Assembly (NCBI RefSeq): GCF_000513935.1
Contig: NZ_AZUY01000022.1
Coordinates: 1 to 64,000, forward strand
DNA from: Mesorhizobium sp. WSM3626
GTDB lineage: Bacteria; Pseudomonadota; Alphaproteobacteria; Rhizobiales; Rhizobiaceae
Direction: 5' to 3'
DNA length: 64,000 nucleotides
The notes beneath the pieces are model-generated. The model did not search any database, was not told the DNA's origin, and saw only the letters and a list, made by a program, of their open reading frames with translations. Below are positions 55,738 to 64,000 of the stretch, in pieces (within the stretch, counting starts at the first letter, position 1; each line of letters opens with the position of its first letter). The translations under genes were made by a program, and so were the position numbers.

Positions 55738-56859
55738 TCAAGCGAACCGAGCCGGCCGGAAATTGGCCAGCAACGGGTGTTCATTTCCGGTGGCGATCTC
55801 GCCTGCAAGCAGTTCTCCGGCGATCAGCCCGAGCGTCGCGCCGCTGTGACTGAAGGCAACGTAATATCCCTCAATGTCGTTCAGCCGGCCGAGAACGGGC
55901 TCGCCATCGCCCGGGATCGGCTTGGGGCCGACCCCGTAGCTTTCCAACTCCAGCTTCGGATTGCCCTCAAGCACCTTCGAGGCTTCTTCGAGGAGCCCCT
56001 GAAGGGTCGAAGCCTTCACTCCATAAGTGCCGTCGGAATTGACGATTACCTCTTCTTCGGACCACGCGGAATCGAGTGCGAGAGCTCCGTTTGGCGTCGG
56101 GCGCACGGCAACTCGCGGCGTGTTGAGGACCGCCCGAAGTGGCAGAGCGGCAGGCTTGGTCCTGACCAGCAATGCGATCGGCGTTCCGTCCGGAATGTGC
56201 TGGCCGGTTTGCGCCACCGTGCGCGGCACCTCGCTGCCCGTCGCCAAAAGGACTGCGTCAGCAGCAAATGTGGCGCCCGTCGCTGTGCTGACACCAGTGA
56301 CGCGCCCATCGGCGACTGTCACCGTTGCGCGCCCGGCGTCGGTGACGAGCTGACCGCCCCGCCCTACGAATTCCGCCACAAGCAGTTTGATCAACGCCGG
56401 CAGATCGACCCAGCCCTCACCCGGGTTGAAGATCGCCCCCTGGGGCGTGACGGCGTTTACCGCGACGCCGGGCGTGGCTGAAGGGATGTCGCCTGCGCGC
56501 AAATGCCGTGCGTCATATCCGAGGCTCTTTTCATGGGCGAAAGCTTCCATGATCTCATTCGAGACGTCGTCGGCATCCCAAGTCAACCCGCCGTCGAAAC
56601 GCAGCCAGGCAGCATCCGGGTATTTTGCCGACAAGGTCCGGTAGCGGTCTATACCGACCATGCGCAGCCGATGATACTCAGCCGAACGCACACGTGCGGA
56701 GTTGAGCCAGGCGAGCGAGCGTCCGGACGCTCCACTGGCCAGCGGTCCGTCGTTGACGAGGATGGTTTCGATGCCGAGCCGCGAGAGATGAAGCGCGGAC
56801 GAGACGCCGAAAATGCCGCCGCCGACAACGACAACTTTTGAGACCAGGTGTGTAGGCAT
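55738..56859 (-). CDS. FAD-dependent oxidase, SocD-like (amadoriase/fructosyl-amino acid oxidase type)
   Basis: 373 residues. The FAD motif KVVVVGGGIFGVSSALHLSR is followed by the DAO-family segment GPLASGASGRSLAWLNSARV, GGRGG-type VTDAG, LLATGSEVPRTVAQ, and the C-terminal GYYVAFSHSGATLGLIAGEL. Length and the adjacent SBP and fused transporter match the Agrobacterium soc locus as I recall it, where SocD acts on deoxyfructosyl-glutamine. D-amino-acid or sarcosine oxidation would be the alternative. Third gene of the SBP-transporter-oxidase operon. Confidence 0.75.
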   Translation of the reverse strand: MPTHLVSKVVVVGGGIFGVSSALHLSRLGIETILVNDGPLASGASGRSLAWLNSARVRSAEYHRLRMVGIDRYRTLSAKYPDAAWLRFDGGLTWDADDVSNEIMEAFAHEKSLGYDARHLRAGDIPSATPGVAVNAVTPQGAIFNPGEGWVDLPALIKLLVAEFVGRGGQLVTDAGRATVTVADGRVTGVSTATGATFAADAVLLATGSEVPRTVAQTGQHIPDGTPIALLVRTKPAALPLRAVLNTPRVAVRPTPNGALALDSAWSEEEVIVNSDGTYGVKASTLQGLLEEASKVLEGNPKLELESYGVGPKPIPGDGEPVLGRLNDIEGYYVAFSHSGATLGLIAGELLAGEIATGNEHPLLANFRPARFA

Positions 56860-56930
56860 GGAATATTCTTTCGCTGTGGAGAATGAACGGTGTGAGCGGA
56901 CCGGGTCGCCCTGGTTTCTTCGGCTTCAGA

Positions 56931-58460
56931 TCAAAGCACTTCGTCCAGGAAGTGCTTTAGACGCGAGCTCTTGGGGGTGTCGAAAACCGCTGCCGGCGGG
57001 CCACCCTCAACGACGCGGCCTTCGTCCATGAAAATGACCTGGTCCGCGACCTTGCGGGCAAAGCCCATTTCATGGGTCACGACGACCATCGTCATGCCGC
57101 GCTGACCGAGGTCCGCCATCAAGTTGAGCACGCCTTTGACCAGTTCGGGATCGAGGGCGCTGGTCACTTCATCAAACAGGATGACCTCCGGATCCATTGC
57201 AAGCGCGCGGGCGATTGCCACACGCTGCTGCTGACCGCCGGAAAGACTGCCGGGGCGATGGTGTTTGCGAGCAGCAAGGCCGACATCGGCAAGACGTGCC
57301 TCGGCGATGCGTTCGGCTTCCTGAGCCGGAATGCCCTTGACCTTGGTCAGCGACAGCGTGACGTTTTCAAGGGCGGTGTGATCCGGGAAAAGATTGAATT
57401 GTTGAAACACCATGCCGACGCGCCGCCGCAGCTTCTCGGGTTTCATAGCCAAGATGCTCGCCCCATCGAGCAACACATCGCCGCCCTTGGGTTCGACCAG
57501 ACGATTAAGGCAACGCAACAGGGTCGACTTGCCTGAACCCGAGGGACCGATGATGCAGGTGACTGTGCCTGGCTTGACCGTCAGGCTGACGCTCTTGAGG
57601 ACGTCGAGCTCTCCATAGGCCATATCCAGATTGCTGACGACGAGGCTGCCGCCCTTGAACAGGGGACGCGCCGAACCTGCGTCTGAAGTTGGACCGCTGG
57701 CGGCGCCTTCCAGTTCGCTCACCTCGGCCAGGCCACTTGTGACCACGCCAGCTTTTTGCTTTCCCGTCCGCAGCCGGTTGTCGATGTGATTGACCACATG
57801 GGTTAACGGCACGGTTATGACCAGATAGAAGACGCCCGCCAGCAGCAATGGTGACAGATTTCCGGTGACCACCGCCTGATCCTGACCGACACGGAAAATT
57901 TCGCGCTCCGATGCGAGCAGGCCGAGAAAATAGACGAGGCTCGAATCTTTGACGTTGCCTATGAACTGGTTGACCAGGGCCGGCAGGACGCGCCGGATGC
58001 CTTGAGGGACCACGATCAGGCGCATGGCTTGGCCGTAGCTCATGCTGAGCGCCCTGCAGGCCTCCATTTGGCCGCGCTCCACGCTCTGGATGCCCGAGCG
58101 GAAGATCTCGCCGATATAAGCGCCAGCGATCAAGCTGAGCGCAAGAATGCCAAGCGGATAGGGCGAAGGGCCGAAGATTTCGCGGCCGATACGGGCAAAA
58201 CCCTGGCCGATCAGCAGGATCGTGACGATCGCCGGAAGCCCGCGGAAGACATCCGTATAGATTCGGGCCGGAATGCGCAGCCAACGCGATTGCGAAATGC
58301 CCATGATCGCCAGGACCATGCCTATCGCCACGCCGAGCACCGTTGAGGCGGCCGCAAGGATCAAGGTGTTTTTCAAACCGATGGTGATCATGCTCGGCAG
58401 CACGTCAGCCATGGCCTGCCAGTCGAGAAAACTGCGACGCAGGTTTTCAAGCCAGTTCAT
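56931..58460 (-). CDS. Fused amino-acid-type ABC permease and ATPase, SocB-like
   Basis: 509 residues with two domains. The permease is at ~1-225: five membrane segments, EAA-type loop with [20 protein letters not shown]. The ATPase is at ~265-509: Walker [18 protein letters not shown], signature [16 protein letters not shown], Walker [15 protein letters not shown], switch [10 protein letters not shown]. Polar amino acid (HisMP/GlnQ) type. Fusion of both parts in one chain is uncommon; one permease half per chain implies a homodimer with four domains. It should import the ligand of the neighbouring SBP. Confidence 0.92.
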   Translation of the reverse strand: MNWLENLRRSFLDWQAMADVLPSMITIGLKNTLILAAASTVLGVAIGMVLAIMGISQSRWLRIPARIYTDVFRGLPAIVTILLIGQGFARIGREIFGPSPYPLGILALSLIAGAYIGEIFRSGIQSVERGQMEACRALSMSYGQAMRLIVVPQGIRRVLPALVNQFIGNVKDSSLVYFLGLLASEREIFRVGQDQAVVTGNLSPLLLAGVFYLVITVPLTHVVNHIDNRLRTGKQKAGVVTSGLAEVSELEGAASGPTSDAGSARPLFKGGSLVVSNLDMAYGELDVLKSVSLTVKPGTVTCIIGPSGSGKSTLLRCLNRLVEPKGGDVLLDGASILAMKPEKLRRRVGMVFQQFNLFPDHTALENVTLSLTKVKGIPAQEAERIAEARLADVGLAARKHHRPGSLSGGQQQRVAIARALAMDPEVILFDEVTSALDPELVKGVLNLMADLGQRGMTMVVVTHEMGFARKVADQVIFMDEGRVVEGGPPAAVFDTPKSSRLKHFLDEVL

Positions 58461-58552
58461 TCGGTCCCTTTCTCATTGCGCTGTGATGCGAACCCATCGG
58501 AGTGCGGCCAGTAGGTTTCCAGCCGCCGGCCCGGAGGCGGCGGCTGGGGCGG

Positions 58553-59395
58553 TCACTTCTTGGGGAGATACTGATCGGGCATTGGCGAACCGGGGAACCA
58601 CTTTTCATGAAGTGTCTTCCACGTGCCGTCCTGCATGGCTGCATGTAGGGCGGTGTTCAGCGCGTTGCGCAGCTTGTCGTTGCCTTTGCGAATGACGAAG
58701 CCTGCCGGCGCGTCGAACGACGGAATATTGACTGCAATCTTCAGCTCCGGGTAGCGCTGGCCATAGTCCTTGGCCGCCTCGTAATCGAGAAAATGAGCCT
58801 CTACCGTGCCGTTGTTGAGCGCCGAGACGGCCGAGTTGTTGTCGGGGAATTTGACCAGATCGGTTCCGACGAAATTCTTCGCAGCATAGATCTCCTGCAG
58901 CGTGCCCTGCACGACGCCAAGACGCTTGCCCTTGAGCCCGTCAGCCGATGTGATCGTCTTGTCGGCGGTCAGGACCGACAGGTAGCCGGCGAGATAGCCG
59001 TCCGAAAAATCAACGGTCTTCTTTCTAGCTTCCGTCGTGCCGATCGCAGCCACCGCGACGTCGAAGCGCCCATTGGCAACCGACGGCATCAGGGCCGAAA
59101 ATTCCTGGCCGGTGAAGATTACCTGATCCGGTTTGAAGCCAAGTCGGCTCGCCACATTCCGGAACAGTTCAATGTCAAAACCCGTGAAAGTGCCATCGGA
59201 CTGGGTAAAGGCGTAGGGCTTCGCATCGCCCATCGTGCCAACGCTGATGACGTTGGCATCGATAAGGCCGTAGGGATTATCTTCCGCCGCTTTGGCGTGC
59301 GAACCAAAAGCTGCTCCGACACACGTAATTGTAAGTGCCAATGCCCTCGCCCGGGCCGGCGACATCAGCCATTTGAGAATTCTGAACTTGCTCAC
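58553..59395 (-). CDS. Amino-acid-type periplasmic binding protein, SocA-like
   Basis: 280 residues from a GTG at 59395 (GGAGAGAA upstream). The signal peptide ends near 37 (GSHAKAAED). Family-3 SBP fold: [80 protein letters not shown]. First gene of the operon; the divergent LacI gene and a twin operator lie in front. SocA-type proteins bind fructosyl-amino acids; here that ligand is inferred from context. Confidence 0.9.
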   Translation of the reverse strand: MSKFRILKWLMSPARARALALTITCVGAAFGSHAKAAEDNPYGLIDANVISVGTMGDAKPYAFTQSDGTFTGFDIELFRNVASRLGFKPDQVIFTGQEFSALMPSVANGRFDVAVAAIGTTEARKKTVDFSDGYLAGYLSVLTADKTITSADGLKGKRLGVVQGTLQEIYAAKNFVGTDLVKFPDNNSAVSALNNGTVEAHFLDYEAAKDYGQRYPELKIAVNIPSFDAPAGFVIRKGNDKLRNALNTALHAAMQDGTWKTLHEKWFPGSPMPDQYLPKK

Positions 59396-59487
59396 GTCTT
59401 CTCTCCACTCTGAAGGTCTGTTCTTGTTGGGCCGCCTTTCAGTCGCCTCGGCTCTGGCAAGCGGCCTCTCGCGGTGTAGTGCTCCCG

Positions 59488-59529
59488 CAAAAGAGACCGG
59501 TTTCTACATGCTGAGACCGGTCTCTTTTG
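59488..59529. promoter_or_regulatory. Twin LacI operators GAGACCGGTTTC / GAGACCGGTCTC
   Basis: Two 12-bp sites (59493-59504, 59513-59524), centres 20 bp apart, the second a perfect palindrome. The outer parts CAAAAGAGACCGGT and ACCGGTCTCTTTTG also form a perfect 14-bp inverted repeat. It lies between the divergent SBP operon and the second LacI gene, and could bind two LacI dimers side by side and control both. Confidence 0.85.
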
Positions 59530-59582
59530 TAAGACTATCGACCGATTGACCTCCCGTCAACATTTCTTGTAGTCGTTATCCG

Positions 59583-60659
59583 ATGACGAAAGCCCCCTCC
59601 AGAGCTCGACCCAAAACGGTCGCCGACGTTGCCCGAGCGGCAAACGTTTCGAAAGCGACGGCCGCCCGCGTGCTGGGCGGGTATGGCGTCGTCAGCGACA
59701 CAGTCCGTGCCAGTGTCACGGCAGCCGCCAAGGCTCTCGATTACCGACCGAACGAACTCGCCCGCAGCATGACGACCGGCAGGTCGGACATCATTGGGGT
59801 GGTCGTCGGCGATATCGAGAATCCGTTCTTCAGTCTCGCCGTCCGAGGCATCAGCGATGCGGCGAAAGCGGCCGGCTTCAATGTCATTCTGGCGAATTCC
59901 GGCGAGAAGATCGAAGCGGAAAAGGCCGCTGTACGGCTACTGATCGGCAAGCGCGTCGACGGGCTGATTGTGACGCCTTCGGAGTCACGCGACATCACCC
60001 ATCTGCGCGACATCCATCGATCCGGCCGGCCGCTTGCTCTGCTTGACCGAGCCCTGCCCGAGCTCGATGTCGACACTGTCACTGTTGACGATCGCGAGGC
60101 CGCCATACGGGCGACGCGAGTGCTGATAGACGCAGGCCATCGCAACATCGCCTATGTCACCGCGGTGGAAGGCAACGGCCACGAATACTTCGATCTGCGG
60201 CAAATCTACACGTCCTCGGTCCGGGAGCGCATCGATGGCTTCCTCGCCGCTTGCAGGGACGCCGGAATCGATCGACCTGAGCGCCACGTCCGGCTCGGCG
60301 CGACAAGCTTCGAAGCGACACGCAGGCTGGCGGACGAACTTCTTTCCGGTTCTGAACGACCTACGGCGATCCTTGCCTCCGACAGTGTGATTGCGCTGGA
60401 AATCCTCAGGGCTATTCGTCAACGCGGCATGAGGATTCCCGACGACATTTCGTTGATCACCTTTCATGATGCGGATTGGACCGGTGTGACAACTCCGCCG
60501 ATCACCGTCGTAGACCAGCCGGTCTATGCACTTGGCCACACTGTCGCGGAACTGCTCATTCGCCGCCTGAAAGGCGATATTAAACCACCGGAAAGGCTGG
60601 TCCTGCGGACCGCCATCATCAACAGAGGTTCCGTGGGTCCACCACCTGTCAGGTGGTGA
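59583..60659 (+). CDS. LacI-family regulator of the soc-like operon
   Basis: 358 residues. HTH/hinge: PKTVADVARAANVSKATAAR with VLGGYGVVS. Core domain from IIGVVVGDIENPFFSLAVRG through GLIVTPSESRDI to LVLRTAIINRGS. The same unusual ATAAR hinge appears in the 54554 regulator, so the two share a lineage. Divergent from the SBP gene, with the twin operator in between. Expected to repress the soc-like operon and itself; ligand unknown. Confidence 0.92.
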   Translation: MTKAPSRARPKTVADVARAANVSKATAARVLGGYGVVSDTVRASVTAAAKALDYRPNELARSMTTGRSDIIGVVVGDIENPFFSLAVRGISDAAKAAGFNVILANSGEKIEAEKAAVRLLIGKRVDGLIVTPSESRDITHLRDIHRSGRPLALLDRALPELDVDTVTVDDREAAIRATRVLIDAGHRNIAYVTAVEGNGHEYFDLRQIYTSSVRERIDGFLAACRDAGIDRPERHVRLGATSFEATRRLADELLSGSERPTAILASDSVIALEILRAIRQRGMRIPDDISLITFHDADWTGVTTPPITVVDQPVYALGHTVAELLIRRLKGDIKPPERLVLRTAIINRGSVGPPPVRW

Positions 60660-60779
60660 TCTCGTTGGAGATCACGCCCACCAGGCCAAGCCGGCGCTCG
60701 GGAATGGCGAGGTCAACAAACGCTCGGCGTCCCGGTGGTGACCTTGGCCTCAAATTGCAACTTGGATAAGGTTCGTGGC

Positions 60780-61163
60780 ATGCTGGATGCCATTCACCAC
60801 GTTGCGCTGATCTGCACCGACTACGATCGGTCGCGACGGTTCTATGTCGAACTCCTGGGCCTCGATCTGATCCGGGAGGTTTATCGGGAGGAGCGGCAGT
60901 CATGGAAAGCGGATCTGCGGATCGGGTCTGTCCAGCTGGAATTGTTCTCCTTCCCTGCGCCAGTGATGCGGCCGTCCCATCCGGAGGCGACAGGTCTGAG
61001 ACATCTGGCATTTGCCGTTGCCAATCTTGACCCCGTAATTCACCGCCTGGAAAGCGCCGGCGTTGCCGTTGAGCCAATCCGGATCGACCAATATACCGGG
61101 CAACGATTTACCTTTTTCAACGACCCGGATCGATTGCCGCTGGAACTCTACGAGGCGCTATAA
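60780..61163 (+). CDS. Glyoxalase/VOC-family protein (YaeR/GloA2-like)
   Basis: 127 residues from the ATG at 60780 (an upstream GTG at 60735 is possible). Two VOC modules: DAIHHVALICTDYDRSRRFY, LLGLDLIREVYREERQSWK, VQLELFSFPAP, then TGLRHLAFAVANLDPVIHRL and a C-terminal DPDRLPLELYEAL. The metal-binding His/Glu pairs are kept (HHVAL, LELF, RHLAF, ELYE). This YaeR-type family may detoxify dicarbonyls or sugar-derived aldehydes; glucosone from fructosyl-amine oxidation would fit the island. Confidence 0.85.
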   Translation: MLDAIHHVALICTDYDRSRRFYVELLGLDLIREVYREERQSWKADLRIGSVQLELFSFPAPVMRPSHPEATGLRHLAFAVANLDPVIHRLESAGVAVEPIRIDQYTGQRFTFFNDPDRLPLELYEAL

Positions 61164-61559
61164 AGGTCCGCTCTCGTTGCTACGCGTGGAGGCGCGAACG
61201 CCGAAATCAGCCAACCCGGGTTAGATCGAGAGGCTCCGCCGCTTGTCAACAGGCCGGGCGCTCTGCGCCTTGTTCACGCAACCGGGGCGCCAATCTCTGG
61301 TCCCAAAAGGTGCCGTGTCGTCTCGACGCAATCGCAAAGGATCCGCTGCAATGTGAACGGCGGTGGGCCGTTCTGATCAAAAAAATGGCTAGCAGCAGAA
61401 TCGGGCATTGAGCAATCCCAGGTCCTGCCGTGCCGGGCCGGAGGCGCGACCCTTTGACGTATTCGTCCTCTGCTTTAAGATTTTATGAATCGGCGATTGA
61501 GCTGTGCTGCAGGTCCGATCACTGCCAATCTTCATCAGTCAGATCGCTTGGCCGTGCCG
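61164..61559. other. 396-base gap with no recognisable gene
   Basis: Between the VOC gene and the end of virD4. No protein-like frame or strong hairpin was found. It marks the border between the catabolic cargo and the VirB/D4 genes. Confidence 0.5.
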
Positions 61560-63551
61560 TTACAAAGCTCGTGCCGCTGTTGATGCGGCCTGACTACATG
61601 CATCGTCTTCCTGCCCGGTTGGATCGTCAGGGACGATTTCATCGAAAATGGCGGACCAATTCCACTTTGTCTTGCCGACTGAATCTTCCGATGCCATGGT
61701 CGTCAGACGTTTGAGTTTTCGTGCCGCAGAGCCAAAACGAGCTTCTATCGCGGCTCCGGAAGGGGGCGCAGCTTCGACCGGATTGTTCTCGTGTCCAGCG
61801 TCCTGCGGATGGGCCGTGCTGAGCGCTGGGGCAGGATGATCTTCGGAGGCGCCTGACCTGGAAGAATAGACGTCTGTGAGTGCAGGTATCGCAGCCCGCG
61901 GCAGCAGTTCCGCCGCCGGAACATCGGGGGGATTGGACTGTGAGAACCGCTCCATTGCCTTGAAAGGAGCCATCGCAAAAAAGCGCAACTTGTCTGCCAG
62001 AATAGGCCCCTGCCCTTCTACCAGGATGATCATCTTATCGGCGGGCATTTGCCTGACCTCCTGCGGCATCATCAGGTCGCGTTCGCGCACCTGTTCGACT
62101 TTGGTGCGGCGATGCAGCCCCATCAGTTCGATCGTTCGGGACTCTGTCGTGTAGCGCACTGTCTTCTTACCCAGCCCCCTTGAAACGCTCTCGGCCGTGA
62201 CCTGATCGTTGGCGCCGAGCACAAGCTGATAACCGCAATTGCCCATAAGCGAATGGCGGGCGGTTTCGCCGTAGATCTCATCGAAGTTCTTGATGTCCTG
62301 GATGATGAAGGCCATCTTTATGTTGTAGCCGGCCACATAGGGAAGCTTGCTGGTGATCTCCGTGACCTTTCTCAGCTGCCGAAACTCGTCCAGCAGAAAG
62401 TAGATGGGCAGCGAGTTCGGCTCCTGCCTGAGCAGCAGCGTGTCGAGCGTCTGTTGCACAAAAAGCGATAGCAACGGCTTCAGCATCGCCACGTCGGTGA
62501 TGTTGGGCGCCAGATAGATCGAGATCGGCCGATGCTTCAGCGCACGAAGATCCATGTCGGTGACGTTGGTGGCGGCGACCACGCGCTCGTTGCGAAAGGG
62601 CCGCAGAGCCTTCTGCACGTCGAGCAGCGCGGAGGCGGCGGCGCGCTCCGACAGCGCGATATAGGCGTTGAAGCTTTCGAGCGTGAAACGCGACAGGTTC
62701 GGCTCCTTTTCCTTAATGAGGGTCATCAGGGCCTGGAGATCGACGCCGCTGTTGAAGAATGAAGTCACCTCGCCAAGATCGCGGCGGCCGCGGTAGAAGT
62801 CGCTCTCGTTCACGTAGCTGATGGCGCCAGCCAGTACCAGCTGTGCGGTCGCCTGCCAGATCGCGTTCTCGGAATCGGCACTCTCCGGGACGAGAATGCT
62901 CGCTATGTTGAGGATGTCCGTTGTGCGATCGCCCCGGTCGGGCCGGATGAAGTCGAGCGGATTGTAACGATGTGTTCTTTCGCTACCCGGGGCAAACAGG
63001 AACACCTGGTTTCCTTTTGCCTTGCGATACCCCGCCGTGGAACGGAAGATTTCGCCCTTGAGGTCGGTCACGATCATCGACCCCTGGTGGGTGAGTGCAT
63101 TTGGAATGACGTAGCCGGTTCCCTTCCCCGAGCGCGTCGGACCGATCACCAGATGGTGGCGCTCGTCATGAACGCGAAGCACATGGCGGCCGTAGCGCCC
63201 CAGAATGTGTCCGTGGCGCCGGAACCACCGGCCACGCCGTAGCGAAGTCGCGTTTTGAAAACGAGCATTGCCAAGCGGTTCAGAAACACGTTTCAAACCG
63301 AGATAGCAGATCGCTGCGGCGACAAGGATCGAGACTGCGGCTGCGCACAGACTGATCCGCTGCAAGACGGCATTATGTGGGTAACGGGCAAGCTGCTGGA
63401 GTGCCGCGAACGGATTGGTTGTTGCCGTGACCTGCAGGATACGGCCGTCTCCGTACAGCAGCTGTAGCGACAGGCCGTAGACAAGCAGCCAGACGACAAA
63501 GCCAATCGCGAGGCAGAAAACGAGATAGGCGATGCGCAGCGTGCCAGTCAT
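61560..63551 (-). CDS. virD4: Type IV coupling protein VirD4/TraG
   Basis: 663 residues. Membrane segments at ~5-32 and 66-85, then HHLVIGPTRSGKGTGYVIPN (Walker A, near 136), SMIVTDLKGEIFRSTAGYR, NPLDFIRP, and Walker B PIYFLLDEFRQL (near 385) with NIKMAFIIQDIKNFDEIYG. The C-terminal 110 residues are acidic and proline-rich, as in VirD4 of conjugative VirB/D4 systems. It links the relaxosome to the secretion channel. Its ATG overlaps the virB11 stop (ATGA). Confidence 0.95.
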   Translation of the reverse strand: MTGTLRIAYLVFCLAIGFVVWLLVYGLSLQLLYGDGRILQVTATTNPFAALQQLARYPHNAVLQRISLCAAAVSILVAAAICYLGLKRVSEPLGNARFQNATSLRRGRWFRRHGHILGRYGRHVLRVHDERHHLVIGPTRSGKGTGYVIPNALTHQGSMIVTDLKGEIFRSTAGYRKAKGNQVFLFAPGSERTHRYNPLDFIRPDRGDRTTDILNIASILVPESADSENAIWQATAQLVLAGAISYVNESDFYRGRRDLGEVTSFFNSGVDLQALMTLIKEKEPNLSRFTLESFNAYIALSERAAASALLDVQKALRPFRNERVVAATNVTDMDLRALKHRPISIYLAPNITDVAMLKPLLSLFVQQTLDTLLLRQEPNSLPIYFLLDEFRQLRKVTEITSKLPYVAGYNIKMAFIIQDIKNFDEIYGETARHSLMGNCGYQLVLGANDQVTAESVSRGLGKKTVRYTTESRTIELMGLHRRTKVEQVRERDLMMPQEVRQMPADKMIILVEGQGPILADKLRFFAMAPFKAMERFSQSNPPDVPAAELLPRAAIPALTDVYSSRSGASEDHPAPALSTAHPQDAGHENNPVEAAPPSGAAIEARFGSAARKLKRLTTMASEDSVGKTKWNWSAIFDEIVPDDPTGQEDDACSQAASTAARAL

Positions 63552-64000
63552 GATCGGTTCATTTTGGAGAAATAGATTTCCGACACGCCGCGCCGTCCGC
63601 CATCGCGCCTCAGCTGGACGACGATCGGGATGACGCTGCGAATGTAGGAGATAAGGTCGGCCTTTGAGTAAGCTGCCGACACTCCCGATTGCATCACCAT
63701 CATGGCGAGCTGCTCATAGGCCCCGCCAGGCGTGTCGGCGTGGACTGTTGACATCGAGCCTGGATGGCCCGTGTTGATGGCACGCAAGAACGAGAACGCC
63801 TCGACTCCCCTCACCTCGCCAACGAACAGCCGGTCCGGGCGCATGCGCAGCGATGCCTCGAGCAGGTTCTGGATCGTGACATTCGCCGTGCCCTGATCGC
63901 CTTTGGATGAAAGCAGGTGAACGGTGTTGCGCTGTGGAGGAAACAGCTCGCGCGTGTCTTCCAGCGTGATCAGGCGCTCGCGCTCGTGAATGGCCTTGAG
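63548..64000 (-). CDS. virB11: VirB11-type secretion ATPase, C-terminal part (runs off window)
   Basis: The last ~150 residues: ERERLITLEDTRELF, QGTANVTIQNLLEASLRMRP, DRLFVGEVRGVEAFSFLRAI (Walker B/His-box region) and NTGHPGSMSTVHADTPGGAY, ending PIVVQLRR and a TGA at 63548-63550. The N-terminus and Walker A lie to the right of the window. VirB11 energises pilus assembly and substrate transfer; it places a virB operon beyond position 64000. Confidence 0.95.
   Translation of the reverse strand, partial: LKAIHERERLITLEDTRELFPPQRNTVHLLSSKGDQGTANVTIQNLLEASLRMRPDRLFVGEVRGVEAFSFLRAINTGHPGSMSTVHADTPGGAYEQLAMMVMQSGVSAAYSKADLISYIRSVIPIVVQLRRDGGRRGVSEIYFSKMNRS

Overview
The window is high-GC DNA from an alphaproteobacterium, most likely a Rhizobiales member close to Mesorhizobium. 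This rests on families that cluster in that order (DUF982, DUF1236, DUF1173, DUF736, a VirC1-like ATPase, VirB11/VirD4 and a VirD2-type relaxase) and on many frameshifted or truncated genes, as is usual for rhizobial plasmids and integrative elements. The calls come from reading the sequence and from remembered family motifs; no database search was run.

Left part (1-16.3 kb), accessory chromosome- or plasmid-like: a broken TetR regulator, a DUF982 protein, a strikingly hairpin-rich non-coding stretch, a decayed LigD-type ligase, then envelope and stress genes (DegP/HtrA protease, YidB-like protein, metallo-hydrolase, DUF892 ferritin-like protein). A carbohydrate block follows: two GH1-like glycosidases, UDP-galactopyranose mutase (glf), a glycosyltransferase, a beta-propeller glycosidase-like protein and an SDR oxidoreductase. 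The middle-left (16.3-23.7 kb) is a mosaic: a ParB-like protein surrounded by gene wrecks (DUF4238, SRAP, serine resolvase) and IS481/IS110 relics, one of them a 267-bp internally deleted IS481 with target duplication.

Mobile-element core (23.6-40.8 kb): it begins beside a degenerate 3-prime half of a tRNA-Asn gene. It carries DUF1173, a giant methyltransferase-helicase (strawberry-notch type), a Toprim protein, two SLOG/DUF2493-type proteins (one frameshifted), ArdB antirestriction, a HigBA-like pair with a broken toxin, an inverted DUF736 duplication, and then the transfer-initiation block: RHH protein, VirC1-like ATPase, an oriT candidate with an IncP/T-border nic motif, MobC and a VirD2-type relaxase. 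The matching VirD4 coupling protein and the end of VirB11 lie at 61.5-64 kb, so a VirB/D4 conjugation system continues past the right edge.

Cargo between relaxase and virD4 (40.8-61.2 kb): an MdeB-like 2-oxoacid dehydrogenase with a divergent Lrp regulator, decayed ISNCY elements, a RES/Xre toxin-antitoxin pair, and two adjacent catabolic operons with LacI regulators and clear palindromic operators. One operon codes for FrlB-, FrlC- and FrlD-like enzymes with a sugar ABC transporter that has no ATPase, plus an FAD oxidase. The other codes for an amino-acid-type SBP, a fused permease-ATPase and a DAO-family oxidase, resembling the soc (santhopine/deoxyfructosyl-glutamine) locus. Together they suggest a transferable island for Amadori compounds (fructosyl-amino acids) that combines a deglycase route with an oxidase route.
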